Positions 60,495 through 64,000 of a stretch of DNA of 64,000 bases are shown one piece after another (position 1 is the stretch's first letter; every line of letters begins with the position of its first letter). Position numbers and translations under genes: made by a program. The notes beneath the pieces were generated by a model, which had not been told where the DNA came from, did no database searches, and saw nothing but the letters and a program-made list of their open reading frames with translations. Source of the stretch: Pseudarthrobacter sp. Fe7 (lineage in GTDB: Bacteria > Actinomycetota > Actinomycetes > Actinomycetales > Micrococcaceae); the NCBI GenBank assembly GCA_024372495.1, contig CP099977.1, positions 2,666,001 through 2,730,000 on the forward strand. Reading direction: 5' to 3'.

Positions 60495-62095
60495 GTGGAC
60501 AGCATGGCTGGCAAGTGGTTTCTTAATCGGTCCGAACGGGGAAACCCTGCCTCCGAGGTCCATGCCGGCGGTGCAGAATCGCCGTCCTGGTCAGAAGGCA
60601 ACCTGGTACGGCCCCTGCTTCATGGAGCAACCTACTTTTCCAGGCTGCATGCGGAACTGTCGGCCCTGCAGGCGGGAGACCGGGTGTGGTTCACTGACTG
60701 GCGCGGCGACGGCGACGAGCAGCTGGAGGCGGGCGGTGCAACAATCGGCGGCCTCCTCGCGGACTTGGCCCGGTCCGGAGTGGAAGTCCGGGGCCTCGTC
60801 TGGAGATCCCATGGTGAACGGGTGTCGGCGCCAATCAGCGGCCGCTCGAATGAACTGCTCAGCCGGCAAATCAATGACGCCGGCGGGGAGGCGCTGTTGG
60901 ATCAGCGGGTCCGCATTTTCGGCTCCCACCACCAGAAACTGGTGGTCATCCGCCGGCGTGCCGACCCCTCACGGGACGTCGCATTCGTGGGTGGACTCGA
61001 CCTCTCACACAGCCGCCGGGACGATGCCGGCCACGCGGGCGACCCACAGGCAGTGAAGATGGATCCGCGGTATGGGCAGCGGCCCCCTGGCACGATGCCG
61101 CCCTTGAGCTCCGCGGCCCGGTGGTAGCAGATGTGCTCGCCGTGTTTGCTGAACGCTGGAACGATCCCCACCCATTGGACCGGCGCACTCCCTACCGGAT
61201 GCTGTTGCAGCGCCTGGCACGTATGCCCCGGCGCCCCAAACCGTTGCCGGAGACTGCTCCGCCCCCGCCGCCGGCCGGCCCACACGCTGTGCAACTCCTG
61301 CGCACCTACGGCGTGAAGCGACCGCCGTTCCCGTTTGCACCACACGGGGAGCGGAGCATAGCGCGGGCTTACGCAAAGGCATTCTCCCGGGCCCGGTCAC
61401 TCATTTACATCGAGGACCAGTACCTATGGTCAACGGAGGTCGCCGCCGGAATTGCAGCGGCGCTGGAACGCAACCCGGCGCTGACCGTGATCATCGTGGT
61501 GCCCAGGTACCCGGACTCCGACGGCGCCCTTGGCGGACCGCCCCGGCGCCTGGGGCAGCTGCGCGCCATCAGCATGCTCCGCCGGGCGGCGCCGGACAGG
61601 GTGGGAATCTTCGACCTGGAGAACAACGAGGGGACGCCGATCTATGTTCATGCCAAGGTCTGCATTATCGACGACACCTGGTTCACCTGTGGCTCAGATA
61701 ACTTCAACCGCCGCTCGTGGACCACCGACAGCGAACTCACCTGCGCAGTCATTGACACGTCCGCCGACGACACCTCCGGCGCGGGCGACCCGCCGGTCCA
61801 ACCCCTCGCGAGGACGCTGAGGCTCCAGCTCTGGGCCGAACATCTCGGCCTTGGCCGTGACGACCCCCGGCTCCAGGCTGAGCGGCCAGGGTTGCAGCTA
61901 TGGAACAGCGCTGCCGACGCCCTGGACCAGTGGCACCGGGACGGCAGCCTCAAGCCCCGCCCGGCCGGGCAGGTGCGCCACCATACCCCGCAACCCGTCC
62001 CGCCACTTAACCGCCTCTGGGCTGATCCCATCTACCGGCTCATCGTGGACCCGGACGGACGGCCACGGCAGCTTCGGGGTACTTCGCGGTTCTAG
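60495..62095 (+). CDS. Phospholipase D-family protein, one frameshift
   Basis: A 533-residue PLD-fold enzyme with two catalytic HKD motifs, SHHQKLVVIR (about residue 156) and YVHAKVCIIDDTWFTCGSDNFNRRSW (about residue 393). The region between is Pro-rich (PRRPKPLPETAPPPPPAG, about residues 243-260). No signal peptide is seen. A five-C run at 61083-61087 is one short; adding a C joins YGQRPP to WHDAALELRGPVV. The GTG 60495 lies 6 bases after GGAG. The substrate (phospholipid or other phosphodiester) is unknown. Confidence 0.86.
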
Positions 62096-62197
62096 GCAGG
62101 CCACTAAATATCTGCCTGACTTGAAAACATGATCCTAAGCATGCTTATGATGTTCCAAGCCGAATGCGAACGGCTGCCAACCACAGGAGGTACCACC

Positions 62198-62371
62198 ATG
62201 GGACTGGGCGACAAGATTGAGAACGCTGCCGAAAAAGCCGGCGGTAAAGGCAAGGAAGCTGCCGGAAACGCCACGGGCAATGAGAGCCTGCGGGCCGAAG
62301 GCCAGGCAGACCAGGCAAAGGGCGGCTTGAAGCAGGCCGGCGAAAAGGTCAAGGACGCCTTCAAAGATTAG
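62198..62371 (+). CDS. CsbD-like stress protein
   Basis: A 57-residue hydrophilic, Gly/Ala/Lys-rich protein (MGLGDKIENAAEKAGGKGKEAAG..., ending KVKDAFKD) of the CsbD family. The family is induced by sigma-B-type stress in Gram-positives; its mechanism is unknown. The ATG 62198 is preceded by a near-perfect CAGGAGG ribosome site. A terminator follows within 20 bases. Confidence 0.88.
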   Translation: MGLGDKIENAAEKAGGKGKEAAGNATGNESLRAEGQADQAKGGLKQAGEKVKDAFKD

Positions 62372-62387
62372 TAGGGGTCACGAAAAG

Positions 62388-62417
62388 AGCGCACTCAGCG
62401 AACGGGGTGCGCTTTTT
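62388..62417 (+). terminator. Terminator after csbD
   Basis: AGCGCAC and GTGCGCT form a short stem around a 12-base loop and are followed by TTTT. Confidence 0.7.
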
Positions 62418-62504
62418 CATGCCCAGCCGATGCCACTGCATGCCGCCGGCGCTTTCGGTAGGTTGGAGCAGTGGGGGCATCCGCAACCGGACATGGGAGA
62501 AAAC

Positions 62505-63529
62505 GTGAAAGCAATCGTGTACGACGCAACAGGGCCCTCATCTGTACTGAAGCTTCAGGACCGGCCACTGACGGAGGCCGGCCCTGGAGAAGTCCGCGTC
62601 CGGCTGGTGGTGTCCGGCGTGAACCCCACCGACTGGAAGTCCCGCTCCGGCGGCGGAAGCAAAAAGCTGGACTCCCCCAAGGTTCCCAACCAGGACGGCG
62701 CCGGCGTCATCGACCAGGTGGGCTCGGGCGTGACCGGTATCAGTGCGGGCGATCGCGTCTGGCTGTGGGACGTCGCCTGGGGCAGCAACGACGGGACCGC
62801 CCAGGAATACGTGGTGGTGCCTGCACGCAAAGCCATGGCGCTTCCCGACTCGGAATCCTTTGACACCGGCGCCTCGCTGGGAATTCCGGCCCTGACGGCG
62901 CACCGGGCCCTGACATCGAATGAGGACGGACCGGCAAGGCTTTCCCCCGCGCCTTGGCCGGCCGCACCGTCCTGGTCACCGGAGGCGCCGGCGCCGTGGG
63001 CCACGCGGCCATCCAGCTGGCGCGATGGGCCGGGGCAACCGTCATCACAACCGTCAGTGGAGACCGAAAAGCCGAGCTGGCGCGCCGTGCCGGGGCCGGC
63101 ACGGTCATCAACTACCGGACCGACGATGTCATTGGCGCCGTCCGCGACGTTGCCGCAGATGGCGTGGACATCATCGTGGACGTCAACGCTCCGGCGAACA
63201 TCGAGACCGACCTCGAGGTACTCAAAGCGGGCGGAACCATCGCCATCTACGCGGCAAACCCCGGGGAACCGCTCACAGTCCCGATCCGCGAAAGCATGAC
63301 CAAGAACGTCCGCTACCAGTTCATCCTCACCTACACCGTGACGGACCAGCAGAAACAGCAGGCATTAGCCGCCGTCGCCGAGGCCCTCGCCGCGGGTGCG
63401 CTCCGGGTAGGTGACGGCTACGGATTGCCGCTGACACGGTTCCCCCTTGAGCAGACCCCAGCAGCCCATGATGCAGTGGAACAGGAAACCATTGGAAAGG
63501 TGGTTATCGACGTCGCACCTGCAACGTGA
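62505..63529 (+). CDS. Zinc-type (quinone oxidoreductase-like) NADPH dehydrogenase, one frameshift
   Basis: A medium-chain dehydrogenase/reductase, quinone-oxidoreductase branch. The N-terminal GroES-like fold (VKAIVYDATGPSSVLKLQDRP, VSGVNPTDWKSRSGG, NQDGAGVIDQVGSGV) is followed by the Rossmann domain VLVTGGAGAVGHAAIQLA (NADPH). The structural zinc cysteines are absent, as in this branch. A five-C run at 62944-62948 is one base short; adding it joins GPARLSP to (R)ALAGRTVLV. Corrected length is 341 residues. The GTG 62505 has GGGAGA 6 bases upstream. Confidence 0.86.
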
Positions 63530-63533
63530 GCCG

Positions 63534-63725
63534 CTAGCGCGAAAGACGCTCCCTGGCCGCGTGTTCAACCAGGACCGGTATGAACGCCCGGACCCGGCCC
63601 GTGTCCAGGAGACTGTGTTCCTGCTGAACTATGTCCTCGATGTGTTCCCTGGGCAGGGCCGGAAACTTCGCGGCAAGCCTGTCCACCACGTCGCCCAACG
63701 CCCGCAACTCTTCGCTTACTCCCAT
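63534..63725 (-). CDS. Small three-helix-bundle dimerisation-domain protein
   Basis: A 63-residue all-helical product (MGVSEELRALGDVVDRLAAKF, then LPREHIEDIVQQEHSLLD, then VRAFIPVLVEHAARERL). It matches the three-helix-bundle domain that in actinobacteria is often next to or fused with low-molecular-weight phosphatases/arsenate reductases. None is visible here. The ATG 63725 is chosen; the open frame continues upstream through the repeat but without similarity. It converges on the oxidoreductase gene. Confidence 0.65.
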   Translation of the reverse strand: MGVSEELRALGDVVDRLAAKFPALPREHIEDIVQQEHSLLDTGRVRAFIPVLVEHAARERLSR

Positions 63726-63830
63726 CGGGAAAGTGTCTGGGTTCCGACCAACCGCGTCAAGACTTGACGGGCAGGGAGTCATAACGTGCAACTCCGCTGA
63801 TGGCAGGGCGGACGACGGCGAGAGCCTGGC

Positions 63831-63912
63831 CATGCGCGCGGCGCATGCCATGCGCGCGGCGCATGCGGGTGCGCGGCGTATGCCGGGTACGCGGCGCATG
63901 CCCGGGTGCGCC
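63831..63912. repeat. 18-bp tandem repeat near the window end
   Basis: Units begin at 63831, 63849, 63867 and 63885, followed by a degenerate partial copy. The first two units are identical (CATGCGCGCGGCGCATGC, itself a near-palindrome); later ones differ at 3-5 positions. It lies in a non-coding stretch of about 270 bases (63726-64000) in which nothing else is visible. Confidence 0.7.
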
Positions 63913-64000
63913 ACGCCAATGCGCCCGCGGAAGTTCCGTCGTTGTCAGTGTGGGTGCAGCCGCCGGGGCCGCGAATGCCTGTCCCGTCCCTGGGGATGGG

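Noticed and set aside
1889..63529. Calling the frameshifted genes pseudogenes
   Set aside because: They include uppS, def, arc, dop and qcrB, with no other decay, no internal stops after correction and exact family lengths.
63831..63912. CRISPR array
   Set aside because: Repeats are 18 bases with no spacers and no cas genes in the window.

Overview
The window is a stretch of chromosome from a high-GC actinobacterium, most likely an Arthrobacter/Pseudarthrobacter relative (Micrococcaceae). The evidence is a complete Pup-proteasome locus, a PafB-PafC fusion protein (known from Arthrobacter), mycothiol synthesis (mshC), RbpA, an actinobacterial cytochrome bcc-aa3 chain with a two-heme QcrC, many GTG starts and strong GC bias. 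There is no mobile element, CRISPR array or rRNA. One tRNA (Leu-GAG) is present. No stretch over about 300 bases lacks a gene.

Layout: 1-7.7 kb holds the leuA 3' end, recO-uppS, an alpha/beta hydrolase, pyrD, a DUF3043 membrane protein, an M20 peptidase and a HesB/ErpA-type Fe-S carrier. 7.9-10.9 kb is ctaC-ctaD-ctaF (aa3 oxidase subunits II, I, IV). 11-12.2 kb is ptsH divergent from a DasR-like GntR regulator, with a dre-type operator between them. 12.4-16.7 kb is ctaE-qcrC-qcrA-qcrB on the minus strand, then trpD and small genes. 19.7-22.8 kb is a type III PKS-methyltransferase-flavin monooxygenase operon of the phenolic-lipid (srsABC) kind. 22.8-29.7 kb holds def, an RlmA-type methyltransferase, nfeD-SPFH, rbpA, a polyprenol-phosphate mannosyltransferase-like enzyme and an amidohydrolase. 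29.7-47.7 kb is one long minus-strand run: a Ski2-like helicase, tatC-tatA, pafBC, two FKBP-type PPIases, pafA-prcA-prcB-pup-dop-arc(mpa), trmI, a site-2 protease and a HAD phosphatase. 47.9-64 kb holds a PAC2 protein, mshC, uppP, an aldo-keto reductase, an acyl-CoA dehydrogenase, a second M20 peptidase, tRNA-Leu, small lipoproteins, a large LGFP-repeat wall protein, yqeY, a phospholipase D, csbD and a zinc-type oxidoreductase.

A striking property of this sequence is its number of 1-base frameshifts in otherwise perfect, often essential genes. I could place 33 of them by matching reading frames and family sequence. All 20 single-base insertions lie inside the core of an AGCT tetramer, giving AGCCT or AGGCT. 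Of these, 17 read GAGCCTG on one strand; the other three are two GAGCTC-type sites and one CAGCTG site. The 13 deletions nearly all shorten a homopolymer run. Correcting them restores full-length proteins divisible by three in every case. I therefore treat these genes as intact and the frameshifts as very likely consensus (basecalling) errors, possibly driven by a modified AGCT-containing motif, and I annotate each gene across its frameshifts.

Functionally the window joins respiration (cta/qcr), protein turnover and DNA-damage control (PafBC, Pup, proteasome), envelope building (uppS, uppP, the glycosyltransferase, the LGFP protein, Tat export), PTS/amino-sugar control (ptsH plus the DasR-like regulator) and one secondary-metabolite operon.
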